From assembly GCA_006226225.1 (NCBI GenBank), contig SBHI01000170.1:1-28385 (forward strand): a stretch of 28,385 nucleotides of DNA. The letters are read 5' to 3'. The notes below the pieces were generated by a model, which saw only the letters and a program-made list of their open reading frames with translations, was not told where the DNA came from and made no database searches. Positions 8,966-16,106 of the stretch are shown piece after piece. The stretch comes from Alphaproteobacteria bacterium. Its GTDB lineage: Bacteria > Pseudomonadota > Alphaproteobacteria > Micavibrionales > CSBR16-224. Position 1 is the stretch's first letter. The number at the start of each line of letters is the position of its first letter. The position numbers were made by a program, and so were the translations under genes.

Positions 8966-10306
8966 TTAATGACCGCCGGGGCGATGCGTGCTGTTACGGT
9001 GTCTGTTAAAAGTATTATGCTTGTTTGATTTAAAAGCATCATGACCGTTCTTGCCGCGCGGTGTTTTATGCGCTGCGTTGTGCTGATCCTGCCCGCGTCC
9101 GGTATATCTTGTACCTTTTGTTTGCGGTTTGCTTTTCTTCGGTTTTGCCGCATCGTCTTTTTTCGCCTCCGACTTCTGCTCTGCCGCAGGCTGATCTTCC
9201 TGCGGTGCGGGCAGCATATGACCCGGATCAGTAATACGACCGTCGCCTAGCTGTTTCGGCTCTTTGCTCTCCAGCAGTTGCGGCGCAAAAGATGTGCTGG
9301 GGCCTTCCAGCAGTTTCGGCTTGCTGCCGTCAGGCAAAGCTTTGTCGGTTTTGATCTCTTCAAATTCCGCATCAACGATCTCGCCATCCGTAAATCCGAA
9401 TGCCGATTTCTTTCCGCCCGCGCTTGCGGCTTCGATCGTGACACTGCCATCGGCATTCCGTGTCATTTTGATTTTGCCGTCTTCGAGATCCTGCAAAAGG
9501 CGTTCATTCGGATTCTGCCCTGCATGATCCTGCTGCAGACCGGGTGCTGTTTCTCCAGACAGCTTCATCAACTCGCCCCCGCCCGGCGTTTTCGGATCGG
9601 GTTTATCCGGGCCGTCTGCCGCTTTTGCATCGGCATCGGGTTTTTCGTCATTGCCGAATTTGCTGGCAGGTTTACCCGTCAGACCGGCTTCGTTCTTTTT
9701 CTCCGCATCCGCATCCTGATCAATTCCCAGTTTGGACATGTCGTAATTGGCAACCTTCAGACCGTGTTCATGCGCCAGTCTTGCCAGATATTCCTTTTGT
9801 TCTTCCGTACCGTGAACATCAACGGATTCCAGACCGGCATCTGCGGCTTTCAAAACAGCCGCCAGAGATGCTTCTTTATCAACCTTTTTCCCGTAATAGC
9901 CGAAGAAAGATGTCGATTCATTGCCTTTTTTGATCTGGCTTTCAAAAACCGTGTGCTCCGCGCCGTCCGCGCCACTGAATTTATATTCGATGCGGTTTTT
10001 CTTTTTCGTTTGTTCGGAGTTTTTCATGCGGTTACGGATGAATTCATCCGCTTTTTCACGCTGAACTTCAAGACGTTTCATACGCTGCGCAGTTTGCTCA
10101 GCCGTTTCCTGCTGTTCGCGCTTTTTCTTGTCTTCTTCGCTTTTTGCGTGAGCTTTTTGAATGGCTTCCTGTTCGCGGCGGCGCTGCTGCGCTGCTTCGT
10201 TTTCAGCTTCCTCTTCCTGACGGCGCTTTTTATCCTGCGCCCCTGCGTCAGTTGTAACCTCCGGTTTTTTTTCTTCTTCTGCCGTAGCTACTGCCGAATC
10301 CGTCAT
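8966..10306 (-). CDS. Coiled-coil protein with an LPD7-like domain and a basic tail
   Basis: The protein has 446 residues and no signal peptide or membrane segment. Residues about 10-95 are almost entirely Glu/Lys/Arg/Gln, a long charged coiled coil. Residues about 105-195 form a compact domain (FGYYGKKVDKEASLAAVLKA, then ESVDVHGTEEQKEYLARLAH) that resembles the LPD7 domain of relaxases and polyvalent mobile-element proteins; this assignment is from memory of the family. A low-complexity acidic middle with short conserved-looking islands follows. The tail (about 385-446) is very basic with many His, Asn and Lys residues, ending HRPGGH, and suits nucleic-acid binding. The ATG at 10306 has an SD-like GGGGGAAG and a strong promoter upstream. 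No relaxase, integrase or conjugation gene lies nearby. Its function is unknown. Confidence 0.8.
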   Translation of the reverse strand: MTDSAVATAEEEKKPEVTTDAGAQDKKRRQEEEAENEAAQQRRREQEAIQKAHAKSEEDKKKREQQETAEQTAQRMKRLEVQREKADEFIRNRMKNSEQTKKKNRIEYKFSGADGAEHTVFESQIKKGNESTSFFGYYGKKVDKEASLAAVLKAADAGLESVDVHGTEEQKEYLARLAHEHGLKVANYDMSKLGIDQDADAEKKNEAGLTGKPASKFGNDEKPDADAKAADGPDKPDPKTPGGGELMKLSGETAPGLQQDHAGQNPNERLLQDLEDGKIKMTRNADGSVTIEAASAGGKKSAFGFTDGEIVDAEFEEIKTDKALPDGSKPKLLEGPSTSFAPQLLESKEPKQLGDGRITDPGHMLPAPQEDQPAAEQKSEAKKDDAAKPKKSKPQTKGTRYTGRGQDQHNAAHKTPRGKNGHDAFKSNKHNTFNRHRNSTHRPGGH

Positions 10307-10391
10307 TACACTTCCCCCTTAAATTCACCAGCCTTGCCGCCTTGTACCAAAAGACAGCAATGGCTTCACTTCATAACACGCGAATATATTA

Positions 10392-10421
10392 AGTATACTA
10401 TAATCAGAGGGGTTTCGTCAA
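10392..10421 (-). promoter_or_regulatory. Sigma70-type promoter of the LPD7-like gene
   Basis: On the minus strand, TTGACG (10421-10416), an 18-bp spacer and TATACT (10397-10392) lie in the AT-rich gap 10307-10478. Transcription would start near 10385, leaving a leader of about 79 nt before the ATG at 10306. Confidence 0.55.
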
Positions 10422-10459
10422 TAATTTGACATAATTAATAAAGAAAAAAGATGCGAGTG

Positions 10460-10474
10460 TCTTATTATATAAGA
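10460..10474. repeat. AT-only inverted repeat downstream of the scaffold gene
   Basis: TCTTAT-TAT-ATAAGA is a perfect 6-3-6 inverted repeat starting 5 bp beyond the stop of the IscU-like gene. It has no GC and so is a poor terminator. It could be an operator or simple AT-rich sequence. Confidence 0.25.
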
Positions 10475-10478
10475 AAAA

Positions 10479-10916
10479 TCAATTAGTTATTTCTGAAATA
10501 TTCGCGACCGCGCGGAACGGTAATGTAATGCTGTGATGACGCATTGTATAATCCTGTGCGGTTTCGAGAATCTTGAGTTTTTCCCATGCGCCCCAGTCTT
10601 CGGATAGCACGGTTTCATCTTCGTCCAGCAGCCGTTGCAAACGCCCGCCCGCCTCCATAATCTGTGCGAAATTCTGCCCGATAATCGCCTGACACATCAC
10701 CGCCAGCACCGCCTTGGTCAAGGCACAGGCCTCCACCTCGTAACCGAAATCCGCAACAGTTTGATTCGTCTTGTCGATTCTCAGCTCAACCGTGACCGTA
10801 CTGCCGCAAACGGCGCTGTGTGCGGTTTCAACAATATCGGGGGCGGGAATATGATGCGCGGCACCGATGCCGGAAGATAATTCCAGCAATGCGGGGCTGT
10901 AGAGTTCCCCGCTCAT
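10479..10916 (-). CDS. IscU/NifU-N-like iron-sulfur cluster scaffold protein
   Basis: The protein has 145 residues, starting MSGELYSPALLELS at 10916. A longer reading of the frame to 11096 would overlap the zf-CHCC gene and adds unrelated sequence. The IscU-type fold is recognisable from AHSAVCGSTVTVEL (Cys37), DFGYEVEACALTKAVLAVM (Cys64) and a C-terminal WEKLKILETAQDY...HSITLPF block. IscU proteins normally use three cysteines. Here the position equivalent to the third (HCS) reads HHS, and an extra Cys75 is present. This suggests a divergent scaffold subfamily rather than the housekeeping IscU. It is the last gene of the kdsA-cysS-zf-CHCC unit, starting 4 bp after the zf-CHCC stop, so translational coupling is likely. 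Confidence 0.75.
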   Translation of the reverse strand: MSGELYSPALLELSSGIGAAHHIPAPDIVETAHSAVCGSTVTVELRIDKTNQTVADFGYEVEACALTKAVLAVMCQAIIGQNFAQIMEAGGRLQRLLDEDETVLSEDWGAWEKLKILETAQDYTMRHHSITLPFRAVANISEITN

Positions 10917-10920
10917 GAGT

Positions 10921-11127
10921 TTAAGCCGCTTTCGAGGATTTATAAGGCTGCGCGTCCTTGCGGTTCTTTTTGGTAAAAAGACGATCGCAATAGCCGCAGG
11001 TGACTTCATCCGCACCGTCAAAGCTGTAATAAACTTTCGGATGTCCCAAAGCGCCTTTGCCGCCATCACAGGAAATGCGGTGGGTATCGGCATCAACTTT
11101 GAAAATTTCGGGATGATCTGTTGCCAT
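10921..11127 (-). CDS. Zinc-finger domain-containing protein (zf-CHCC, NDUFS6-like)
   Basis: The protein has 68 residues. A single CHCC zinc site is clear: Cys20 (RISCDGG), His29 (LGHPKVYY), Cys44 and Cys47 (VTCGYCDRLF). This small family is typical of alphaproteobacteria and is related to the mitochondrial complex I subunit NDUFS6. In bacteria its role is not settled. The ATG at 11127 has an AAGGAA SD. It lies 24 bp after cysS and 4 bp before the IscU-like scaffold gene, and the pairing of a metal-binding protein with a cluster scaffold hints at a joint role in metallocentre assembly (inference). Confidence 0.85.
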   Translation of the reverse strand: MATDHPEIFKVDADTHRISCDGGKGALGHPKVYYSFDGADEVTCGYCDRLFTKKNRKDAQPYKSSKAA

Positions 11128-11151
11128 CTGTTTTATTCCTTTTTGTTATCC

Positions 11152-12564
11152 TTAAGAAGCTTTGACAATTTTTGCGCCATCGGCGGTATCTTCAACAGCA
11201 TAGCCTTTCTCGGCGATAGCTGCACGCAGGCGGTCAGCCTCCGCCCAGTCTTTGGCTTGCCGTGCCGCGTCACGTTTCGCGACAAGATCCAGCACTTCCG
11301 GCGGTGCGTCTTCCTTGCTTTCATCCGCCATATTGGCAAAATCAAAACCGAAGACCAGATCAAATTCCGTTGCCAGCGCATATTTTTCCGCATCGGACAA
11401 ATCATTGTCGGAGAGCAGCGCATGCAGTTCCGCCAGTCCCACGGCGGTATTCAGATCATCACAGACTGCCGTGGCAAAGCGTTCCTGATAGGCTTTCACC
11501 TTATCGGACAGCGCCACATTCTCCTCTGCCGCATCCCGCAGGGCAAGGATATTGCGTGTCAGTTTTTTCAGCGTCACCGCCGCCGCATCCAGCGAGCCAT
11601 AGCTGAATTTCACCGGATTGCGGTAATGGCTGGTCAGATACAGATAACGCAGGGCAAGCGGGTCATAGCCTTTTTCCGCCAGCGTATCGACGGTGAAGAC
11701 ATCGCCTTTGGATTTGCTCATCTTCACGCTGTCATCCATGCTGAGAAATTCGCAATGCAGCCAGTATTTGACAAAAGGCGCATGACCGCTGGCGCATTCG
11801 CTTTGTGCGATTTCATTGGTATGGTGCACGGGGATATGATCGATGCCGCCGGTATGGATGTCGAACTGATCACCCAGATATTTGCTGGACATGGCGGAGC
11901 ATTCGATATGCCAGCCGGGAAAACCTTTGCCCCACGGGCTATCCCATTCCATGTCACGCTGTGCGTCTTTAGGCGAGAATTTCCACAGCGCAAAATCGGT
12001 TTTGTTGCGTTTGCCGCTGTCATCAATGCGCTTGCCCGATTGCAAACCTTCGATATCCAGCTTCGCCATATCGCCGTACTGCGCGAATTTCGTCGTATCG
12101 AAATAAACACCGTCATCCGTTATATAAGTGTAACCGCCCTCTTCCAGTTTTTCGATCATCGCGATCTGTTCGGGAATGTGGTCGGTTGCCTTGCAGACGA
12201 TACCCGGTTTTTGGATATGCAGTTTGGCGGCATGGGCAAAGAAAGCCTCGGTATATTTCTCCGCAAGCCCCCAGGCATCAAGATTTTCGCGACGCTTGCC
12301 GACTTCCATCTTGTCCTCGCCGTCATCACCGTCGCTGACCAGATGACCGACATCGGTGATATTCATCACATGGGTCACGTCATATCCGGCATATTCCATG
12401 ATCCGGCGCAGAATATCGGCGAAAACATAGGCACGCATATTCCCGATATGGGCATAGGCATAGACGGTCGGGCCGCAGCTGTAAATTCCGGCCTTGCCGT
12501 CCTGCATCGGCACAAATTCTTCTTTTTTGCGCGTCAGTGTATTGTAGAGATAAACCGTCCGCAT
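11152..12564 (-). CDS. cysS: Cysteinyl-tRNA synthetase
   Basis: The protein has 470 residues, a normal length for a class Ia CysRS, which charges tRNA-Cys with cysteine in the cytoplasm. Visible landmarks are the first zinc ligand Cys30 in YSCGPTVYAYAHIGN, the HIGH-type motif HIGN at 39-42, the zinc-site stretch GWHIECSAMS, and KMSKS at residues 281-285. The C-terminal helical anticodon-binding region ends with the family-like DWAEADRLRAAIAEKGY block. The start at 12564 gives the usual MRTVYLYNTLTRKKEEF opening. It sits 24 bp behind kdsA and 24 bp ahead of the zf-CHCC gene, in an apparent four-gene operon. Confidence 0.97.
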   Translation of the reverse strand: MRTVYLYNTLTRKKEEFVPMQDGKAGIYSCGPTVYAYAHIGNMRAYVFADILRRIMEYAGYDVTHVMNITDVGHLVSDGDDGEDKMEVGKRRENLDAWGLAEKYTEAFFAHAAKLHIQKPGIVCKATDHIPEQIAMIEKLEEGGYTYITDDGVYFDTTKFAQYGDMAKLDIEGLQSGKRIDDSGKRNKTDFALWKFSPKDAQRDMEWDSPWGKGFPGWHIECSAMSSKYLGDQFDIHTGGIDHIPVHHTNEIAQSECASGHAPFVKYWLHCEFLSMDDSVKMSKSKGDVFTVDTLAEKGYDPLALRYLYLTSHYRNPVKFSYGSLDAAAVTLKKLTRNILALRDAAEENVALSDKVKAYQERFATAVCDDLNTAVGLAELHALLSDNDLSDAEKYALATEFDLVFGFDFANMADESKEDAPPEVLDLVAKRDAARQAKDWAEADRLRAAIAEKGYAVEDTADGAKIVKAS

Positions 12565-12588
12565 CGCCGCCCTGTCACCCTTTTTGTA

Positions 12589-13440
12589 TTAAGCCGCTTT
12601 TGCCGCATAGGCTGCGGGTTTGATCAAACGGTCAATATCCAGCAATTCCGCCAGCAAAGCGGGCATGTCTTTCAGATAAACCATATTCGGGCCGTCAGAC
12701 GGTGCGCTGTCAGGGTCATCATGTGTTTCCACGAAGACAGCCGCCACACCGATCGCAACCGCAGCACGCGCCAAAGGCGGTACAAAACGGCGGTCACCGC
12801 TTGTGGAGCTTCCCGCACCGCCCGGCTGTTGCACCGAATGGGTCGCATCGAAGACCACCGGCAGACCAGTTTCCGCCATAATCGGCAAAGCACGCATGTC
12901 ATTCACCAGCGTATTATAGCCAAAGCTGGCACCGCGCTCGCACAGCATCACATTCGGGTTGCCGCTGTCGATCAGTTTCTGCGCCACGTTTTTCATGTCC
13001 CAAGGCGCTAAAAACTGGCCTTTTTTGACATTCACCGGCTTGCCGGTTTTCGCAGCCGCGACCAGTAGGTCGGTCTGGCGGCATAAAAAGGCCGGAATTT
13101 GCAGCACATCGGCAACTTCGGCAACAATCGCGCATTGTTCCGGTGCGTGGACATCGGTGACAACCGGACAGCCCGTTGTTTCCTTGACTTCCGCCAGAAT
13201 CGGCAGGGCTTTTTCCAGACCTAACCCACGCCCTGCGCCAAGCGCCGTGCGGTTGGCTTTATCAAAAGATGTTTTATAGATCAGCGGAATGCCGAGTTTT
13301 CCGGTCATTTCCTTTAAGGCTGCCGACATTTCAAGGGCGTGATTGCGGCTTTCCAGCGCGCAAGGGCCTGCCAAAAGTGTGAACGGCATGTCATTGCCGA
13401 TGGTAATTCCGTTTTTCAGCGTAATATGATGCGTGGACAT
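12589..13440 (-). CDS. kdsA: 3-deoxy-8-phosphooctulonate (KDO-8-P) synthase
   Basis: The protein has 283 residues. It condenses phosphoenolpyruvate with arabinose 5-phosphate to give KDO-8-phosphate, the precursor of the inner-core sugar of lipopolysaccharide. Family motifs are LLAGPCALESRNHALEM, YKTSFDKANRT, GCPVVTDVH, QIPAFLCRQTDLL, KKGQFLAPWDM and VFDATHSVQQPGG. I set the start at the ATG at 13440 (MSTHHITLKNG) with a GAAAGAGA SD. The frame stays open upstream to 13560, but that extension runs through the intergenic region and is not conserved-looking. It is the first gene of the kdsA-cysS-zf-CHCC-scaffold unit and is divergent from prfB. Confidence 0.96.
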   Translation of the reverse strand: MSTHHITLKNGITIGNDMPFTLLAGPCALESRNHALEMSAALKEMTGKLGIPLIYKTSFDKANRTALGAGRGLGLEKALPILAEVKETTGCPVVTDVHAPEQCAIVAEVADVLQIPAFLCRQTDLLVAAAKTGKPVNVKKGQFLAPWDMKNVAQKLIDSGNPNVMLCERGASFGYNTLVNDMRALPIMAETGLPVVFDATHSVQQPGGAGSSTSGDRRFVPPLARAAVAIGVAAVFVETHDDPDSAPSDGPNMVYLKDMPALLAELLDIDRLIKPAAYAAKAA

Positions 13441-13492
13441 GGGGTCTCTTTCCTTTGCACAATCTTTGTTAAACGCGTTATCAATAGCATAT

Positions 13493-13521
13493 TTGCCTGC
13501 AAAATAAAACCGTGTTATAAG
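13493..13521 (+). promoter_or_regulatory. Sigma70-type promoter of prfB
   Basis: TTGCCT (13493-13498), a 17-bp spacer and TATAAG (13516-13521) lie 38 bp before the prfB ATG, with a predicted start near 13528. Confidence 0.5.
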
Positions 13522-13558
13522 GCAGAAAAAAACACCTGATATGAAGGACTGAAAAAAC

Positions 13559-14693
13559 ATGAAAGCCGAAACTGAAAATCTGGCGACCGAGATTAGAAGC
13601 GCACTTGTGCTTCTGAGGAGGCGTCTTTGACTGGGATAACGCCCTTACCAAGCTTTCAGAATTAACCGCCCTCTCCGAAGACCCTGATTTATGGTCCGAT
13701 TCCACGCGGGCGCAAAAAGTCATGCGCGATAAAAGCCGTCTGGAACGGCAAATCGACAATATCCGCAACATCGAAAATACGCTGGAAGATAATATCGGCC
13801 TGATCGAACTGGCCGAACTGGAAGGCGATCAGGACATTATGAAAGAAGCGGAAACCGCCATCGCCAATCTGCAGGAAAATGTCGCCAAACAGCAATTGGA
13901 AAGCCTGCTTTCCGGCCCTGTGGACGGCAATGACTGCTATCTTGAGATCAATGCCGGTGCGGGCGGCACGGAATCCTGCGACTGGTCGTCCATTCTGCTG
14001 CGCATGTATATGCGCTGGGCCGATCAAAGCGGTTTTAAAACCACAGTGCTGGAGATGAATGACGGCGACGAGGCCGGCATTAAATCCGCCACCATCCAGA
14101 TTGAGGGCGAAAACGCCTATGGCTGGCTGAAAACGGAAAGCGGCGTGCACCGTCTGGTGCGGATTTCTCCCTTTGATTCCGCGGCGCGACGCCATACCAG
14201 TTTCTGTTCCGTTTCCGTGTCCCCCGTTGTCGACGAGAATATCGAGATCGAGATCGAGGACAAGGATTTACGCGTTGATACCTTCCGTTCCAGCGGCGCG
14301 GGCGGTCAGCACGTCAACACGACAGACAGCGCCATCCGCATCACCCATATGCCGACAGGGATTGTCGTATCCTGCCAGAACCAGCGTTCACAGCACCAGA
14401 ACCGCGACACCGCGATGAATATGCTGCGTGCCAAACTCTATGAGCTGGAACTGCAAAAACAGGATGCGGAAAAAGCCGAACGCGAGGCGCAAAAAACCGA
14501 TATTGCCTGGGGGCACCAGATCCGTTCTTACGTGCTGCACCCTTATCAGATGGTCAAGGATTTGCGCACAGGTGTCGAAACCGGCAATAGCGGCGCGGTG
14601 CTGGACGGTGATATCGATATGTTTTTAGAAGCCGCACTCGCGCAAAAACTCGGCGGGCTGGACGATAAAGCCGCGAAAGAGAAAAGCGCGTAA
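13559..14693 (+). CDS. prfB: Peptide chain release factor 2, with programmed +1 frameshift
   Basis: RF2 reads UGA and UAA stop codons and triggers peptide release on the ribosome. Translation starts at 13559, runs 23 codons and meets an in-frame TGA at 13628-13630. Slipping +1 at CTT-T opens a second frame from 13629 to 14693, giving about 377 residues. The SPF stop-recognition motif falls at residues 203-205 and the catalytic GGQ at 248-250, almost the E. coli numbering. The N-terminal helices, QNQRSQHQN and the C-terminal block are intact. A gene call that ignores the shift would start internally at the ATG at 13722 and lose about 54 residues. It is divergent from kdsA, and its stop is 11 bp from the convergent FKH-tail gene. 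Confidence 0.96.
13616..13631 (+). promoter_or_regulatory. prfB programmed frameshift site
   Basis: An internal Shine-Dalgarno (AGGAGG, 13616-13621) lies three bases before the slippery CTT-TGA-C (13625-13631). The order and 3-nt spacing match the classic RF2 autoregulatory site: low RF2 makes the ribosome pause at UGA and slip +1. Confidence 0.95.
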
Positions 14694-14704
14694 AATCTAC
14701 AAGA

Positions 14705-15319
14705 TTAGTGTTTGAATTTCGGGTTGCGCGGTTTTTCATCCGCCCAGTCGCGCAATGTCTCGCTGCGACGTAAGAGATAATTGGTACCGCGGCCCATCAG
14801 CCAAAGCATGAAAATCAGCGAAAACACGGCATCAACACCATGCGCGATATTTTCCGGTGTTTGGGCGTCGACTGTTGCCTGAGCAATCGCCTGCACATCA
14901 CCGGGATGTGCCGCGCGGCTTTCACGCAGATCACCGATATCGCCGATTTCATGGCCCAGTGCCGCTTCCGGATCACCGACTGTTTCTTTAAAGCTTTTCA
15001 GGAAATCACCCGCCTGCTCTTCCGATAAATCTTCGGCCAGCAGCAGATCGGCGACAAAATCATGTTTTTCTTCCGCAGCGCTTTCCGATGACAATGCAGA
15101 GAGCTGCTGCTGGAACTGCTGCTGTACTTCAACGGTTTGTGCCGTGGTTTGATCATCCATACCGCGATCACAAATCATCCAGACCGGATCAGCAATCAGT
15201 GTTAAAGCCAAAAAAGGCCAATATACGTCACTAAATTTGCGCTTCGGCTTTCCGGCCAGTTTTTTGGCAACGCTGTGCCGCGCTTTTGAAAATTCATGTG
15301 ACAGGTCACGGCCGTCCAT
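14705..15319 (-). CDS. Unrecognised membrane protein, FKH-tail paralog 1
   Basis: The protein has 204 residues. A basic N-terminus (KARHSVAKKL) is followed by a hydrophobic segment (about 33-50), a long mostly helical acidic/Gln-rich middle, the motif GDIGDLRESRA (about 130-140), a second hydrophobic segment (about 165-187), and a basic tail LRDWADEKPRNPKFKH. Predicted topology is N-in, a central periplasmic domain of about 115 residues, and C-in. It is homologous along its length to the next gene upstream (15395-16024), but both cysteines that its paralog carries near the GDLRE motif are replaced here. The ATG at 15319 has an AAGGA SD and a near-consensus promoter. I do not recognise the family. 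Confidence 0.8.
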   Translation of the reverse strand: MDGRDLSHEFSKARHSVAKKLAGKPKRKFSDVYWPFLALTLIADPVWMICDRGMDDQTTAQTVEVQQQFQQQLSALSSESAAEEKHDFVADLLLAEDLSEEQAGDFLKSFKETVGDPEAALGHEIGDIGDLRESRAAHPGDVQAIAQATVDAQTPENIAHGVDAVFSLIFMLWLMGRGTNYLLRRSETLRDWADEKPRNPKFKH

Positions 15320-15354
15320 TTTTTACACATCCTTGAATATTTGCGAATGGACAG

Positions 15355-15383
15355 ATTTTACCGCGTCTTAGTGGTTATGTCAA
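15355..15383 (-). promoter_or_regulatory. Sigma70-type promoter of FKH-tail paralog 1
   Basis: On the minus strand, TTGACA (15383-15378), a 17-bp spacer and TAAAAT (15360-15355) make a near-consensus promoter, placing the start about 28 nt before the ATG. Confidence 0.65.
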
Positions 15384-15394
15384 ATAAAATCGGG

Positions 15395-16024
15395 TTAGTG
15401 TTTGAAACGTTTCGGTGCGGCTTCCGACCATTCGCGCAGTTTTTTGCGCCCGGCCATTTTCACGGTACCGCCTGCCAAGGCCAGCAACAGCGCAAAGAAC
15501 ATAATGTCAGAGCCGAAACCGCGCAGCATATTTTCATCCTGCGCTGCTTCAACCGTGCAGGCGGCGACTTGCGGCGCGGTGGCCTGTGCGCCGATTTCGG
15601 CGCGGCACTCGCGCAGATCGCCGATATTGCCGATTTTATAATCCACCAGCTCTTGCGGCGGCAGCATATGCTCGCTTAACCCATCGAAGAGTGTTTCAAC
15701 ATTGCTTTCGGAAATGCTTTCATCCATCAGAATTTGACCGATTTTCTCTGCGGTTTGATCCAGCACCACACCTTTTTCGGCATTATTTTCCGCAGCTTTG
15801 TAATCCATCGCCAACAGATTGAAATCCTGCTGATAGCTTGCAACAATTTCCGTGCTTTGCGGCGTGACCTGTTCATCGGCATTGGTATCCAGCAAAGCGC
15901 CGCCGCCCGTACCGATGGCAAGCCCCAGCAACGCGCCTGTCAGCCAGACATCCCACATATCGGTTTTCAACAGCTTTTTCGATGCCTTATGCCGCGCCTG
16001 CTCCGCCTGATATTTCATATCCAT
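15395..16024 (-). CDS. Unrecognised membrane protein, FKH-tail paralog 2
   Basis: The protein has 209 residues and the same plan as the gene at 14705: a basic start with ARHKASKKL, a hydrophobic segment (about 28-46), a central domain predicted periplasmic, GNIGDLRECRA, a second hydrophobic segment (about 170-190), and the tail LREWSEAAPKRFKH. Two cysteines, one in RECRAE and one in VAACTVE 16 residues later, could form a disulfide. The paralog lacks both. The ATG at 16024 follows an AAAGG SD and its own near-consensus promoter. The two copies are 75 bp apart in direct tandem. No known family was recognised; the shared plan suggests a small periplasmic sensor or scaffold, which is speculation. 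Confidence 0.8.
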   Translation of the reverse strand: MDMKYQAEQARHKASKKLLKTDMWDVWLTGALLGLAIGTGGGALLDTNADEQVTPQSTEIVASYQQDFNLLAMDYKAAENNAEKGVVLDQTAEKIGQILMDESISESNVETLFDGLSEHMLPPQELVDYKIGNIGDLRECRAEIGAQATAPQVAACTVEAAQDENMLRGFGSDIMFFALLLALAGGTVKMAGRKKLREWSEAAPKRFKH

Positions 16025-16064
16025 GATGTGATGCCTTTCCGCCGCTTAAAAGAATAAGGCGGCG

Positions 16065-16093
16065 AAAATAGCAAAGCATTGACGATATGTCAA
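16065..16093 (-). promoter_or_regulatory. Sigma70-type promoter of FKH-tail paralog 2, with dyad over the -35
   Basis: On the minus strand, TTGACA (16093-16088), a 17-bp spacer and TATTTT (16070-16065). A perfect inverted repeat TTGAC-N5-GTCAA (16079-16093) covers the -35 box, a plausible operator. Confidence 0.6.
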
Positions 16094-16106
16094 GCAATAG
16101 CGCCGA

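Noticed and set aside
9278..10429. A 383-codon plus-strand open frame opposite the LPD7-like gene
   Set aside because: It is the Phe/Leu/Cys-rich mirror of a Glu/Lys-rich coiled coil, with no SD, and runs into the opposite gene's promoter.
10426..10431. TTGACA on the plus strand as a promoter for a plus-strand gene
   Set aside because: There is no -10 at the right distance and no plus-strand gene follows.
10460..10474. AT-only inverted repeat as a terminator of the kdsA operon
   Set aside because: It has no GC pairs in the stem, so it would be too weak. It is kept only as a low-confidence repeat.
10917..11096. A 60-residue N-terminal extension of the IscU-like protein
   Set aside because: It overlaps the zf-CHCC gene in another frame and has no family similarity.
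10915..13011. A 698-codon plus-strand open frame opposite the zf-CHCC, cysS and kdsA genes
   Set aside because: cysS and kdsA on the minus strand have all their catalytic motifs. The antisense frame shows mirror composition only and no start signal.
13441..13560. A 40-residue N-terminal extension of KdsA
   Set aside because: The family starts near MSTHHITLKNG. The extension runs through the intergenic region and into the prfB start.
13628..13630. TGA in prfB as a disabling mutation
   Set aside because: It is the conserved autoregulatory frameshift site, with the internal SD and CTT-TGA-C at the correct spacing.
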